Assembly (NCBI GenBank): GCA_900548385.1
Contig: URKJ01000005.1
Coordinates: forward strand, 80,635 to 144,634
DNA: 64,000 nt
Direction: 5' to 3'
Origin: an uncultured bacterium
GTDB lineage: Bacteria > Verrucomicrobiota > Lentisphaeria > Victivallales > UBA1829
This document shows, piece by piece, positions 9,098 through 17,778 of this stretch. Under the pieces are notes generated by a model that had not been told where the DNA came from, ran no database searches, and worked only from the letters and a program-made list of their open reading frames with translations. Position numbers and translations under genes: made by a program. Each line of letters begins with the position of its first letter. Position 1 is the first letter of the stretch.

Positions 9098-10410
9098 TGA
9101 GTATGAATTCCGCTTTTGTTCAATGGATTTCCCGGCGTTTCCCGGAAAATCTCAATCCGGTGTTTGTCAAGGAAATGCGGCAGATTCTCCATAGCGGCAT
9201 TCCGCAGAGTCTCATTTTAATCCTGATTCTGTCAGGAGTGGTTTCCCTGCTGCTCGGTGCCGGATGTTACAACAGTAATGACCTGGTTACTTCTTTCTCT
9301 GTTTATCAGGTTTTTCTCGGGGGCATGATGCTGATCACCCCGCTTTGGTCTACTGCGCACAGCGCTCAGGAACGGGCGCAGGACGGAATTGCGCCGGAGC
9401 TTTCCACCGTTCTTTCCCCGTCTGTGATTTTCAACGGAAAACTTCAGGCGGTGCTGCTGACGGATCTGGTGATTTTCCTTGCCGGACTGCCGTTTTTGAT
9501 TTGTTTTTATGCCAGACAGACGGAACTGGCTCTGCTGAGTGTTTCGCATTGGACGACGCTGCTTCCCTGCACGATTCTGTTTCTGGTCGGAGAACGGAAG
9601 TCCGGTAAAAATCTCCATTCCAACAATTTCTGCCAGTTTGTCAGTCTGCTGTTCGTCGTGTTGCTGCTGTTTTTCGATTTTTCGAGGGAACGGGGAATGC
9701 CGGAGTATATGAGCATTATTTTGAAACTTTTTCTTGCCGTTTACTTCTATGTCTGGGGGATTGCCTGTCTGAAGCCGGAGAATTCAAACCGCATGTTTCT
9801 GCCGCGGCTTGCCGGACTGTTTCTGCTTGCGGCGTCGCTGCTCCTGATTCTCATGGGAAGCGGCATGGAATTCCTGCACACAGGAGGCTGTGCTTTTGCA
9901 TATATCTGCGGATTTTATGCGGCGTTCAGTCTGCTGCTCTCACTCAATGAACCGTTGAAACCGTCCGCACGCTGTCTGCGCGGGATGCCGAAGGCTCCGT
10001 TTGACCGTCTGACGGCGGTGTTCCGCACGGGGGCATATCCGGGATACTGGTATTCCGCCGGTATTATGGCGGTCGGACTTGTCATTCTTTATCATGCAAG
10101 ACCGCTGGTAAGGAATGTAGATGCGCGGATTGTGCTCCCGTTCGGGATGATGCTGACGACTTTGTTTTACGCGACCGTTGCACTGCTGCTGAAACCGTAT
10201 TTCAAAATCTCCGGGGCGTTTCTTTTCCTGCTTGTGCTTGGCGCGGGTGCCATTCTGGCGACCCTGTCGCCGTACATTCCGGATGCGCAGATTTTCTGTT
10301 TCTTCTATTCGACGGATGGGATCAGCAGCCGCCAGATAGCGGTCTGTCTTGTTCCGGTTGTTCTGCTGCTGATCCGGCAGCTGTATCAGCGGTTCAGAGA
10401 TCGTTCCTGA
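9097..10410 (+). CDS. ABC-2 type exporter, membrane subunit
   Basis: About 437 aa with roughly ten hydrophobic segments (for example LILILILSGVVSLLLGAGC, VFLGGMMLITPLW, LLFVVLLLFFDF, LLLLASLLLILMGSG-like stretches) and the NPVFVKEMRQ amphipathic start typical of ABC-2 permeases. GGGGAGG at 9083-9089 serves an ATG at 9097; an in-frame GTG lies just before it and a further ATG at 9103. It is the partner of the ATPase immediately upstream. The 3' end overlaps the end of uvrA, on the opposite strand, by 17 bp, so transcription converges here with no room for a separate terminator. Confidence 0.85.
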   Translation: MSMNSAFVQWISRRFPENLNPVFVKEMRQILHSGIPQSLILILILSGVVSLLLGAGCYNSNDLVTSFSVYQVFLGGMMLITPLWSTAHSAQERAQDGIAPELSTVLSPSVIFNGKLQAVLLTDLVIFLAGLPFLICFYARQTELALLSVSHWTTLLPCTILFLVGERKSGKNLHSNNFCQFVSLLFVVLLLFFDFSRERGMPEYMSIILKLFLAVYFYVWGIACLKPENSNRMFLPRLAGLFLLAASLLLILMGSGMEFLHTGGCAFAYICGFYAAFSLLLSLNEPLKPSARCLRGMPKAPFDRLTAVFRTGAYPGYWYSAGIMAVGLVILYHARPLVRNVDARIVLPFGMMLTTLFYATVALLLKPYFKISGAFLFLLVLGAGAILATLSPYIPDAQIFCFFYSTDGISSRQIAVCLVPVVLLLIRQLYQRFRDRS

Positions 10411-13258
10411 GAATATCCGCCAGATAGCGCCCCGTATGGGAGCTTTTTACCTTGACGATCTGCTCCGGCGTGCCTTTTGCGACGATCTGCCCGCCGGCGT
10501 CGCCGCCTTCGGGCCCGATGTCGATGATGTAGTCCGCCATCTTGATTACATCCAGATTGTGTTCGATTACAATGATCGTATTGCCTTTGTCGCGCAGACG
10601 GATCAGTACGTCGAGCAGCTGTTTGATGTCTTCCAGATGCAGTCCGGTCGTCGGCTCGTCGAGAATGTAGACCGTGTGCCCGCGCGACTGTTTGGCGAGT
10701 TCGGTTGCGAGTTTCACGCGCTGAGCCTCCCCGCCGGAAAGCGTGGTCGCCGGCTGACCGAGAGTGATATAGCCCAGACCGACTTCCTGAAGCGTTTTGA
10801 ATTTGCGGTGGACCTGCGGGATTGCGGAGAAGAAATCGACCGCTTCGTCGACCGTCATTTCGAGAATTTCCGCAATGTTGCGCTTCTTGTATTGAACGGT
10901 GAGAGTCTCTTTGTTGAAACGCTGTCCGTGACAGGCGGAACAGGTCACATAAATGTCGGGAAGGAACTGCATTTCAATTTTCTTGATACCGTCGCCCTGA
11001 CACTCTTCGCAGCGTCCGCCTTTGACATTGAAGCTGAATCTTCCGGGAGTGAATCCGCGGATTTTGGAATCGGGAAGCGATGCGAACAGGTTTCGGATTG
11101 CGCCGAAGGCTTCCGTGTAAGTGACGGGATTCGAGCGCGGGGTGCGCCCGATGGGGCTCTGGTCGATCACGATTGCCTTGTCCACATTGTCGAGCCCGGT
11201 AATGCGTTTGTGCGGACCGGGGATTGCGGCGTCCGCCATCTTGAATTTCTGTTCAAGCGCGGCGCGGAGAACGCCGTTCACCAGGGAGCTTTTGCCGGAG
11301 CCGGAAACGCCGGTTACACAGCAGAACGTTCCGAGCGGGAAATCGACCGTCACGTTTTTCAGGTTGTGGTGCGTCACGCCTTCCAGCCGGATCGTTTTTC
11401 CGTTGCCTTTTTCGCGTTTCGGCGGAATCTGGATCTTGAGTTCGCCGGAGAGATACTGTCCTGTCAGGGAGCCTTTGGTTCCGGCGATTTCATCCGGCTT
11501 TCCCGCGGCAACGATTTCGCCGCCGTGCACGCCGGCGCGCGGACCGAGGTCCAGCACATAGTCGGCGGCGCGGATGGTGTCCATGTCATGCTCCACCACG
11601 ATGACCGTGTTGCCGATATTGCGGAGCCGTTTGAGCGTGGCGAGCAGTTTGTCGTTATCCCGCTGATGGAGTCCGATACTCGGTTCGTCGAGGATGTAGA
11701 GCACGCCGACCAGTCCGCAGCCGAGTTGAGTCGCCAGCCGGATGCGCTGTGCTTCCCCGCCGGAAAGCGTTCCGCTTTCGCGGTTGAGCGTCAGGTACGG
11801 AAGCCCCACGTCCACGAGGAACGAGAGGCGCGAATGGATCTCCCTGACGATGTCGTGTGCGATTGCGCGGCGCTCCTCGTCGAGTTCCAGTCCGGCGATG
11901 AACGCCTGTGCATTTTCCACGGAGAGCGCGTTGAATTTGTCAATGGAAAGCCCTCCGACCGTGACAGCGAGGCTTTCCGGCTTGAGGCGCGCGCCGTGGC
12001 AGACGGGGCATTCGCAACGGGTCATATATTCGGACAGACGTTCCCGGACGGAGTCGCTTTCCGATTCCGCCTGCCGCTTCTGCATGTTTGCAAGAATGCC
12101 TTCAAACGGCTTTACCATGTTGTATTTCTTGTGGCGGAGATAATAGCTGAAGTCGATCGGGGTTTCTCCGCTTCCGTAAAGCAGAAGATGCTGGACCTCG
12201 TCGGGCAGTTTTCCGAACGGCGTCGTCATCATCTCCGGCATGTTGAGGTGTGCGGCGATGGAGCGGAGCAGATGATTGTAGTACATGATGAGATGCCGGG
12301 GACCGCGCCGCCAGCCGGGGATTGCGCCGTTGCGCAGGGATTTCGTGTAATCGACCGCCAGTTTCGGGTCCATCACCAGCATGGAGCCGAGTCCGTTGCA
12401 GTGCGGACAGGCGCCGAACGGACTGTTGAACGAGAAATTGCGCGGTTCCATACTGCCGAAACTGACGCCGCAGTCGACACATGCCAGCCGTTCGCTGATG
12501 CGTTCGTCTTTCCAGGAACGGGTATTGTCGTGCGCGGTCTCTTCGAGAACGACGATCAATTCCCCGCCGCCGCATTTGAGCGCGGTTTCCACGGAATCGT
12601 TCAGCCGCGACCGTTCCAGCGATCCGGTGACCAGACGGTCCACGACCGCTTCTATGTCATGCCGGAGCGTCTTGGCAAGCGGCTTCATCTCGTCGGTCAG
12701 TTCCACGATATGACCGTCTATCCGGGCGCGGACAAAACCGTCGCGCCGGATTTTGTCGATCACGTCGCGCAGTTCGCCTTTCCGTCCGGTGATGTACGGC
12801 GCGAGGATCATCATTTTTTTCCCGGCGGGGATCGCGAGGATTTTTTCGCAGATTGCTTCCGCGGACTGAGCGGCGAGTTCCTTGCCGCATTTCGGGCAGT
12901 GCGGGATTCCGGTGTGCGCGTAAAGCAGGCGCAGGTAGTCGTAAATCTCCGTCACGGTGGCGACGGTTGAGCGCGGATTTGAACCGGCGGAACGCTGTTC
13001 GATGGCGATGGCGGGCGAAAGCCCTTCGATATGTTCGACTTTCGGTTTCTGCATCCGGTCGAGAAACTGACGCGCATAGGCGGAAAGGCTTTCCACATAG
13101 CGCCGCTGTCCTTCCGCATAAAGTGTGTCGAACGCAAGCGAGGATTTTCCGGAACCGCTGAGTCCGGTGACGACCGTCAGACTGTTGCGGGGAATTCTGA
13201 CGTTAATATTTTTCAGATTGTGCTCGGAAGCACCTCGGATGATGATATCGCCGTTCAT
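10394..13258 (-). CDS. uvrA: Excinuclease ABC subunit A
   Basis: 954 aa, normal UvrA length. It is the damage-recognition ATPase of nucleotide excision repair and acts as a dimer with UvrB. Seen: first Walker A TGLSGSGKSSLAF, first zinc module CVDCG...CPHCNGLG, CPVCHGARL, ABC signature LSGGEAQRIRL, second Walker A TGVSGSGKSSLVNG, second zinc module CEECQGDG...CSACHGQRF, second signature LSGGEAQRVKL and Walker B YILDEPTTGLH. The gene stands alone on the minus strand. An 844-codon antisense open frame lies within it but is a compositional shadow. Confidence 0.98.
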   Translation of the reverse strand: MNGDIIIRGASEHNLKNINVRIPRNSLTVVTGLSGSGKSSLAFDTLYAEGQRRYVESLSAYARQFLDRMQKPKVEHIEGLSPAIAIEQRSAGSNPRSTVATVTEIYDYLRLLYAHTGIPHCPKCGKELAAQSAEAICEKILAIPAGKKMMILAPYITGRKGELRDVIDKIRRDGFVRARIDGHIVELTDEMKPLAKTLRHDIEAVVDRLVTGSLERSRLNDSVETALKCGGGELIVVLEETAHDNTRSWKDERISERLACVDCGVSFGSMEPRNFSFNSPFGACPHCNGLGSMLVMDPKLAVDYTKSLRNGAIPGWRRGPRHLIMYYNHLLRSIAAHLNMPEMMTTPFGKLPDEVQHLLLYGSGETPIDFSYYLRHKKYNMVKPFEGILANMQKRQAESESDSVRERLSEYMTRCECPVCHGARLKPESLAVTVGGLSIDKFNALSVENAQAFIAGLELDEERRAIAHDIVREIHSRLSFLVDVGLPYLTLNRESGTLSGGEAQRIRLATQLGCGLVGVLYILDEPSIGLHQRDNDKLLATLKRLRNIGNTVIVVEHDMDTIRAADYVLDLGPRAGVHGGEIVAAGKPDEIAGTKGSLTGQYLSGELKIQIPPKREKGNGKTIRLEGVTHHNLKNVTVDFPLGTFCCVTGVSGSGKSSLVNGVLRAALEQKFKMADAAIPGPHKRITGLDNVDKAIVIDQSPIGRTPRSNPVTYTEAFGAIRNLFASLPDSKIRGFTPGRFSFNVKGGRCEECQGDGIKKIEMQFLPDIYVTCSACHGQRFNKETLTVQYKKRNIAEILEMTVDEAVDFFSAIPQVHRKFKTLQEVGLGYITLGQPATTLSGGEAQRVKLATELAKQSRGHTVYILDEPTTGLHLEDIKQLLDVLIRLRDKGNTIIVIEHNLDVIKMADYIIDIGPEGGDAGGQIVAKGTPEQIVKVKSSHTGRYLADILRNDL

Positions 13259-13345
13259 TGTCGTTGTCTCCTGTCATAATCCGGTAATTTACATGGTTTC
13301 CCGGAAAAGACAACAGAAAACAGGAAATAGTTGCAAAAATATCGG

Positions 13346-14275
13346 TCATCCGCCGATGATGTAATCGACCAGAACGTCCTGGATGCGGTATTTCCCGGCG
13401 AGGAGTTCCTTGAGCAGCGCCACCGCCCGGCGGGCAAGAGCGGGAAAATCCTGACGGATCGTGAACTGACCGGGCATCAGAGTGTCGGAGATATGCGGAA
13501 TGTGCCAGTGGATCAGTTCCACGTCCTGCGGGATACGCAGTCCCTGACGCCGGAGATCGGCAAACAGGCTCAGATCCGTCATTTCAAACGGGCAGATGAT
13601 CGCGGTCAGTTTTTCCCTGCGGAGATAAGCGCCCCAGTCGGAGCGGTCCGACAGTCCGGCATGGAAGGGTGTGATGCCGGACTGTGCGGCGAGTTCCCGG
13701 AAGCACTCTTTCCGCCGGGTGTGGTTGAGATTTCCCGCCATCGGTTTCCGGTCGATGTAAAGAACGCGGGAGTGTCCTGCCGTGCGCAGGTGTGTCACGA
13801 TGGCGGACATCGCCATGCGGTCGTTGGAACAGACGGAGTAGATGCGGTCGGAATGATAGCTGAAATCGTTGATGCAGACCAGCGGGATCGGGTTCAGTTC
13901 CGACCATCTGCGTGCGGTTTTTCCTGTGTAGCAGAGAGAAATCGCGCCGTCGATGATTTTTTCGTTGAAAGAACGGAGATGGTTTTCCGGGATCAGTTCG
14001 TACTGGAACTCTTCGCTGTCCAGCTGTGCGGAGAGAGCATGAATGATTGAGGTGTTGTAAAAGCAGACGTCGTTGCCGAATGCGGGAACGACGACTGCGA
14101 TATTAGTTCTGTTTTTTCCGATATACCCGAGTTCGCGTGCGGCGGAGAGAATCCGGCTTCTGGTTTCAACCGCCACATTTCCGGCATCCGAGAGAGCCCG
14201 TGCCACGGTGCAGTGTGCGTATCCGGTCCGCCGGGCGATCTCCCGGACCGTGATTTTTTGCGTTTTTTTCAACAT
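13346..14275 (-). CDS. LacI-family transcriptional regulator
   Basis: 309 aa. N-terminal LacI helix-turn-helix (TVREIARRTGYAHCTVARALSDAGNV) with hinge-helix region, then a periplasmic-binding-protein-like sensor domain starting IAVVVPAFG. It diverges from a glycoside hydrolase with 101 bp between the starts, so it probably represses that gene until a sugar ligand binds. A near-palindrome typical of LacI operators covers the -35 box of the hydrolase promoter. The RBS is weak. The protein is a little short for the family (about 330-340 aa). Confidence 0.88.
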   Translation of the reverse strand: MLKKTQKITVREIARRTGYAHCTVARALSDAGNVAVETRSRILSAARELGYIGKNRTNIAVVVPAFGNDVCFYNTSIIHALSAQLDSEEFQYELIPENHLRSFNEKIIDGAISLCYTGKTARRWSELNPIPLVCINDFSYHSDRIYSVCSNDRMAMSAIVTHLRTAGHSRVLYIDRKPMAGNLNHTRRKECFRELAAQSGITPFHAGLSDRSDWGAYLRREKLTAIICPFEMTDLSLFADLRRQGLRIPQDVELIHWHIPHISDTLMPGQFTIRQDFPALARRAVALLKELLAGKYRIQDVLVDYIIGG

Positions 14276-14312
14276 TCTGAACTCATACTTGTTTCATTTT
14301 GTCTCATTTCCG

Positions 14313-14345
14313 GCGCTTGCAATCGCTCTTTTTTCAGAATATACT
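14313..14345 (+). promoter_or_regulatory. Promoter with overlapping LacI-type operator
   Basis: TTGCAA (14317-14322) and TATACT (14340-14345) are separated by 17 bp, a good sigma70-like promoter for the hydrolase at 14377. GCGCTTGCAATCGC at 14313-14326 is an inverted repeat with a single mismatched pair and covers the -35 box. This is where a LacI-family repressor, encoded divergently next door, would be expected to bind. Confidence 0.6.
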
Positions 14346-14376
14346 ATATGCGGAACAGAAAAACAAAGGAGAAACG

Positions 14377-16272
14377 ATGAATATTTTTGAGAAAAACGAT
14401 TTTTTCACCGGATGCAACTACTGGGCGTCCCATGCCGGGATTTACATGTGGCGCAACTGGAGCGCGGCGGATGTGGAACGGGATCTGGAATTGCTTGCCG
14501 CACATAATATGAATGTTCTGCGCGTGTTTCCGCTCTGGCCCGATTTTCAGCCGCTGACCCGTTTTTACGGCGGCTGCGGCAGCAGGCAGGAGTTCGGGCA
14601 GAACGGCGGGCCGCTTCAGAATCCCGCCTGTATGGATATGGAAATGATGGAACGTTTCCGGTTTCTCTGCGACGCCGCGGAAAAAAACGGACAGAAACTG
14701 ATTGTCGGTCTGCTGACCGGATGGATGAGCGGGCGCCTTTTTGTTCCGCCGGCGCTGGAGACGAAAAACGTGCTTACGGACCCGGAAGCGATCCAGTGGG
14801 AAGTCCGTTTTGTGCGTTGCTTTGTCAAAGCGTTGAAAGATCATCCGGCGATTGCCGCGTGGGACCTCGGCAATGAATGCAACTGCATGGCAGAAACTTC
14901 CGGTCCTGCGGAAATGTGGTTGTGGATGAATTCCATCGCCTCCGCGATCCGTCTGGAGGATCCGGTCCGCCCGGTCGTGTCCGGAATGCACAGCATCAGT
15001 TCAAGTCAGTTCGACAGCCAGAATCTTCAGACGCAGGGCGAACTGATGGATGTTCTCACGACGCATCCCTATCCGCTGTTTACACCGGAATGTCATCATG
15101 AACCGTTCAACACCATGCGCAACGAACTGCATTCGTCGGCGGAATCGCTTCTGTATCAGGGCGTTGCCGGAAAACCGTGCTTCCCGGAGGAAGCCGGGGC
15201 GCTTGGTCCGATGGTCTGTTCCGTAGACCGTGCGGCGCTGAATCTGCGTGCGGCGCTCTTTTCCTCCTGGGCAAACGGACTTTCCGGATTCCTCTGGTGG
15301 TGTGCGTTTGACCAGACTCATTTTGATTATCCGCCGTATGACTGGACCGCGATCGAACGGGAACTCGGCTTGTTCCGTACGGACCGTTCTGCGAAACGGA
15401 CGGCGGAAGTGATGCGCGATTTTACGGCATTCCGCAAGAGCCTTCCGTTCGAGCTGCCGCCGCGCAGAGTCGATGCGGTCTGTCTGATTTCAGAAAAGGA
15501 GAACGGCTGGATCAACGCGTTCGGTGCGTTTCTCCTTTCCCGTCAGGCAGGATTTGATATCCGGTTTGCCGGAGGGGAACAGGAACTGCCGGAATCGGAT
15601 TTCTACCTGCTTCCGTCGGTTGGTTCCTCGCAGGCCTATTCCCGCAAGACCTGGCTGGCAGTGCTTGAGAAAGTCCGCGCCGGGGCGGATCTGCTTGTTT
15701 CCGTGGAAGGTTCCGGTTATCTTTCCACGTTCCGGGAAGTTACCGGTGTGGAGGTTGACGCCCGTTACCGCGAAGCGTGCAATCTGGAATTTTCGTTGAA
15801 ATCGCATCCGGAACAGACGATGCGCGGAGTCAGTGCGTTCCGCTCTCTGGTGGTTGCCGAACGCGCCGAAGTGCTTGCCGCGGATACGGACGGCAATCCG
15901 GTGATGACCGTTGCGGATTATGGCAGAGGCCGGATCTTTTTTGTGAATCTCGCCGTTGAAAAGATGTCGGTTGCGGAGATGCCCGGCTGTTTCCATGGCG
16001 AAGCGCTGAATCCGCTTTACCTGCTTTACCGCGAGGCGGCGGATCGTATCGGGATCAAGCGGACGGCAACGAAACTTCTGCCGGGTGTCGGGATCACGGA
16101 ACATGCGTTGGAAGATGGCCGTACGGTCTGCGTCGCGGTCAATTATGAACCGGAAGAGGCTGTCTGTCCGGTGGCCGTGAACGGCAAAGTCGTTCAGACC
16201 TGGAACGGGGAATGGAGTTCCGGAACTCTGCGGATCGCCGGCAATGACGCCGCGGTTTTCCTGGTGGAATAA
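14377..16272 (+). CDS. Cytoplasmic clan-A glycoside hydrolase (GH5-like)
   Basis: 631 aa, no signal peptide. An AAAGGAG RBS at 14365-14371 supports the ATG at 14377. A TIM barrel fills about 1-370: FTGCNYWASHAG at the start, acid/base in WDLGNECN (E167) and likely nucleophile in CFPEEAG (E271 or E272). After it comes a glutamine-amidotransferase-like (ThuA/GH42-B-like) domain about 385-540 and a small all-beta C-terminal domain. This organisation is common in intracellular beta-mannosidase/beta-galactosidase-type enzymes of clan GH-A. The substrate is not determined. Probably repressed by the LacI protein encoded divergently. Confidence 0.75.
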   Translation: MNIFEKNDFFTGCNYWASHAGIYMWRNWSAADVERDLELLAAHNMNVLRVFPLWPDFQPLTRFYGGCGSRQEFGQNGGPLQNPACMDMEMMERFRFLCDAAEKNGQKLIVGLLTGWMSGRLFVPPALETKNVLTDPEAIQWEVRFVRCFVKALKDHPAIAAWDLGNECNCMAETSGPAEMWLWMNSIASAIRLEDPVRPVVSGMHSISSSQFDSQNLQTQGELMDVLTTHPYPLFTPECHHEPFNTMRNELHSSAESLLYQGVAGKPCFPEEAGALGPMVCSVDRAALNLRAALFSSWANGLSGFLWWCAFDQTHFDYPPYDWTAIERELGLFRTDRSAKRTAEVMRDFTAFRKSLPFELPPRRVDAVCLISEKENGWINAFGAFLLSRQAGFDIRFAGGEQELPESDFYLLPSVGSSQAYSRKTWLAVLEKVRAGADLLVSVEGSGYLSTFREVTGVEVDARYREACNLEFSLKSHPEQTMRGVSAFRSLVVAERAEVLAADTDGNPVMTVADYGRGRIFFVNLAVEKMSVAEMPGCFHGEALNPLYLLYREAADRIGIKRTATKLLPGVGITEHALEDGRTVCVAVNYEPEEAVCPVAVNGKVVQTWNGEWSSGTLRIAGNDAAVFLVE

Positions 16273-16374
16273 TTACCGGGAAACATTGAAAAGAACGAAG
16301 CACAAGAGCTGCTCGGTCATTTGTGGAAAATTTCCGCGATATGAGGCGGAGCGGCATTTCTTTGCGGAGAAAAT

Positions 16375-16402
16375 TTGACTTTTTTATATTCCGGATTATA
16401 TT
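16375..16402 (+). promoter_or_regulatory. Promoter of the CNNM/CorC gene
   Basis: TTGACT (16375-16380) and TATATT (16397-16402) with 16 bp between, about 40 bp before the TTG start at 16445. The rest of the 172-bp gap after the previous hydrolase shows no other element. Confidence 0.5.
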
Positions 16403-16444
16403 GTATTCATCCGCCGGGGAAAATGTCGGCTGAAGGGAGTTATT

Positions 16445-17767
16445 TTGCCGGACAACGATAATTTATTTGCTCAGATTCTGTTGTTGTTGATTCTGATCGG
16501 GCTGAATGCGTTTTTTGCATCGTCGGAAGTCGCTTTGATCTCATTGAAACAGACCGCGCTGAGGCGTCTGCTTGCGCGGGGAGGCATTCGGGCACGGGCG
16601 CTGAAAGCGTTGACGGATGATTCCGGGCGTTTTTTAGCGACCGTTCAGATCGGTGTGACGCTTGCCGGTTTTCTCGCCAGCGCGTTTGCCGCAAATTCGT
16701 TTTCTGATCCGTTGACCGACTGGCTGGAGAGTCTCGGCGTTACGTTTCTGGCGCACGGAGCGCTGGATAAAGCGGTGGTTGTGCTGATCACTCTGCTGCT
16801 TTCGTATGTTTCACTGGTGTTCGGGGAACTGATCCCCAAGCAGATCGGATTGCGTTATACGGAGTTTATGGCGTATCATGTCGCTTTGCCGATCAATCTG
16901 CTTGCCGCGGTTGCCAGACCGTTTGTTTCGTTTCTGAATATTTCCGTGGAATCCTGCATGCGGCTGTTCGGACGGAAAGCGGTTGTTTCGGACGGTGTTA
17001 CCGAAGAGGATATCCGCGCTTTGCTGGAGATCGGGCGCGAACAGGGTGTGATTCCGGAGGATAAGAAAGAGCTGCTGGAAAATGTTTTTACATTCAGTTC
17101 CCGTACTGCTGCCGAGATCATGACGCACCGGACCGGGATTACCGCAGTCGGAGAGAACGACCCGCCGGAAAAGATCGAAGCCGTTTTTCTGAATGTCCAT
17201 TATTCCCGGATTCCCGTTTACCGGGAGGATATTGATAATATTGTCGGCGTGGTGCATCTCCGTGATTATTTCACGCTCCGCATGAAAAACGGGACCCCGC
17301 CGCCGCTGAGCGAGATCATGAAGCCCGTTTACCTGGTGCCGGAGACAATCCGCGCGGACCGGCTGTTCCGCAATATGAAAGCCGACCGGATCGGGATGGC
17401 GGTACTGCTTGATGAATTCGGCGGAACTGCGGGGATTGTGACGGATGGCGACCTGGTGGCGGAGATCGTCGGTTCTTTGGGTGACGACCCGCCGTCGTGC
17501 CGCAACAAATTGGAGCAGATCGCGGAGAATGTCTGGCGTGCGGATGGTTCCGTCCGGCTTTCCCGTTTGAAACGGGAGCTTCATCTTGCGCTTCCCGGAG
17601 AGACCCGGTATGATACGCTCGGCGGCTTTCTGCTCGCGCGTTCCGGCGGCGTTCCCGAATCCGGGACCGTCCTTGACCTGCCGGAGCATCATGTTTCCAT
17701 GCAGGTGGAAACGATCCGCAATCACCATATCGGAGAAGTGATCATCCGCAGAACGCCACAGGAGTGA
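16445..17767 (+). CDS. CNNM/CorC-type (hemolysin-like) CBS-domain membrane protein
   Basis: 440 aa. The N-terminal DUF21/CNNM domain has four hydrophobic segments (LLLLILIGLNAFFASSEVAL at the start, VVVLITLLLSYVSLVFGELIP, among others) with the family motif FGELIPKQIGLRY. Then a CBS pair (about 205-330, starting ETDI-like region IMTHRTGITAV) and a C-terminal CorC_HlyC domain. Relatives take part in Mg2+/Co2+ efflux or Na+-coupled ion transport. Start: there is no ATG before the first membrane segment; TTG at 16445 follows AGGGAGT closely and is the best candidate. It stands alone between two sugar loci. Confidence 0.85.
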   Translation: MPDNDNLFAQILLLLILIGLNAFFASSEVALISLKQTALRRLLARGGIRARALKALTDDSGRFLATVQIGVTLAGFLASAFAANSFSDPLTDWLESLGVTFLAHGALDKAVVVLITLLLSYVSLVFGELIPKQIGLRYTEFMAYHVALPINLLAAVARPFVSFLNISVESCMRLFGRKAVVSDGVTEEDIRALLEIGREQGVIPEDKKELLENVFTFSSRTAAEIMTHRTGITAVGENDPPEKIEAVFLNVHYSRIPVYREDIDNIVGVVHLRDYFTLRMKNGTPPPLSEIMKPVYLVPETIRADRLFRNMKADRIGMAVLLDEFGGTAGIVTDGDLVAEIVGSLGDDPPSCRNKLEQIAENVWRADGSVRLSRLKRELHLALPGETRYDTLGGFLLARSGGVPESGTVLDLPEHHVSMQVETIRNHHIGEVIIRRTPQE

Positions 17768-17778
17768 CGTTCTTATTT

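Noticed and set aside
10436..12970. 844-codon open frame antisense to uvrA
   Set aside because: It lies wholly within uvrA, has no RBS or recognisable domain, and follows from the codon usage of a GC-rich gene on the other strand.
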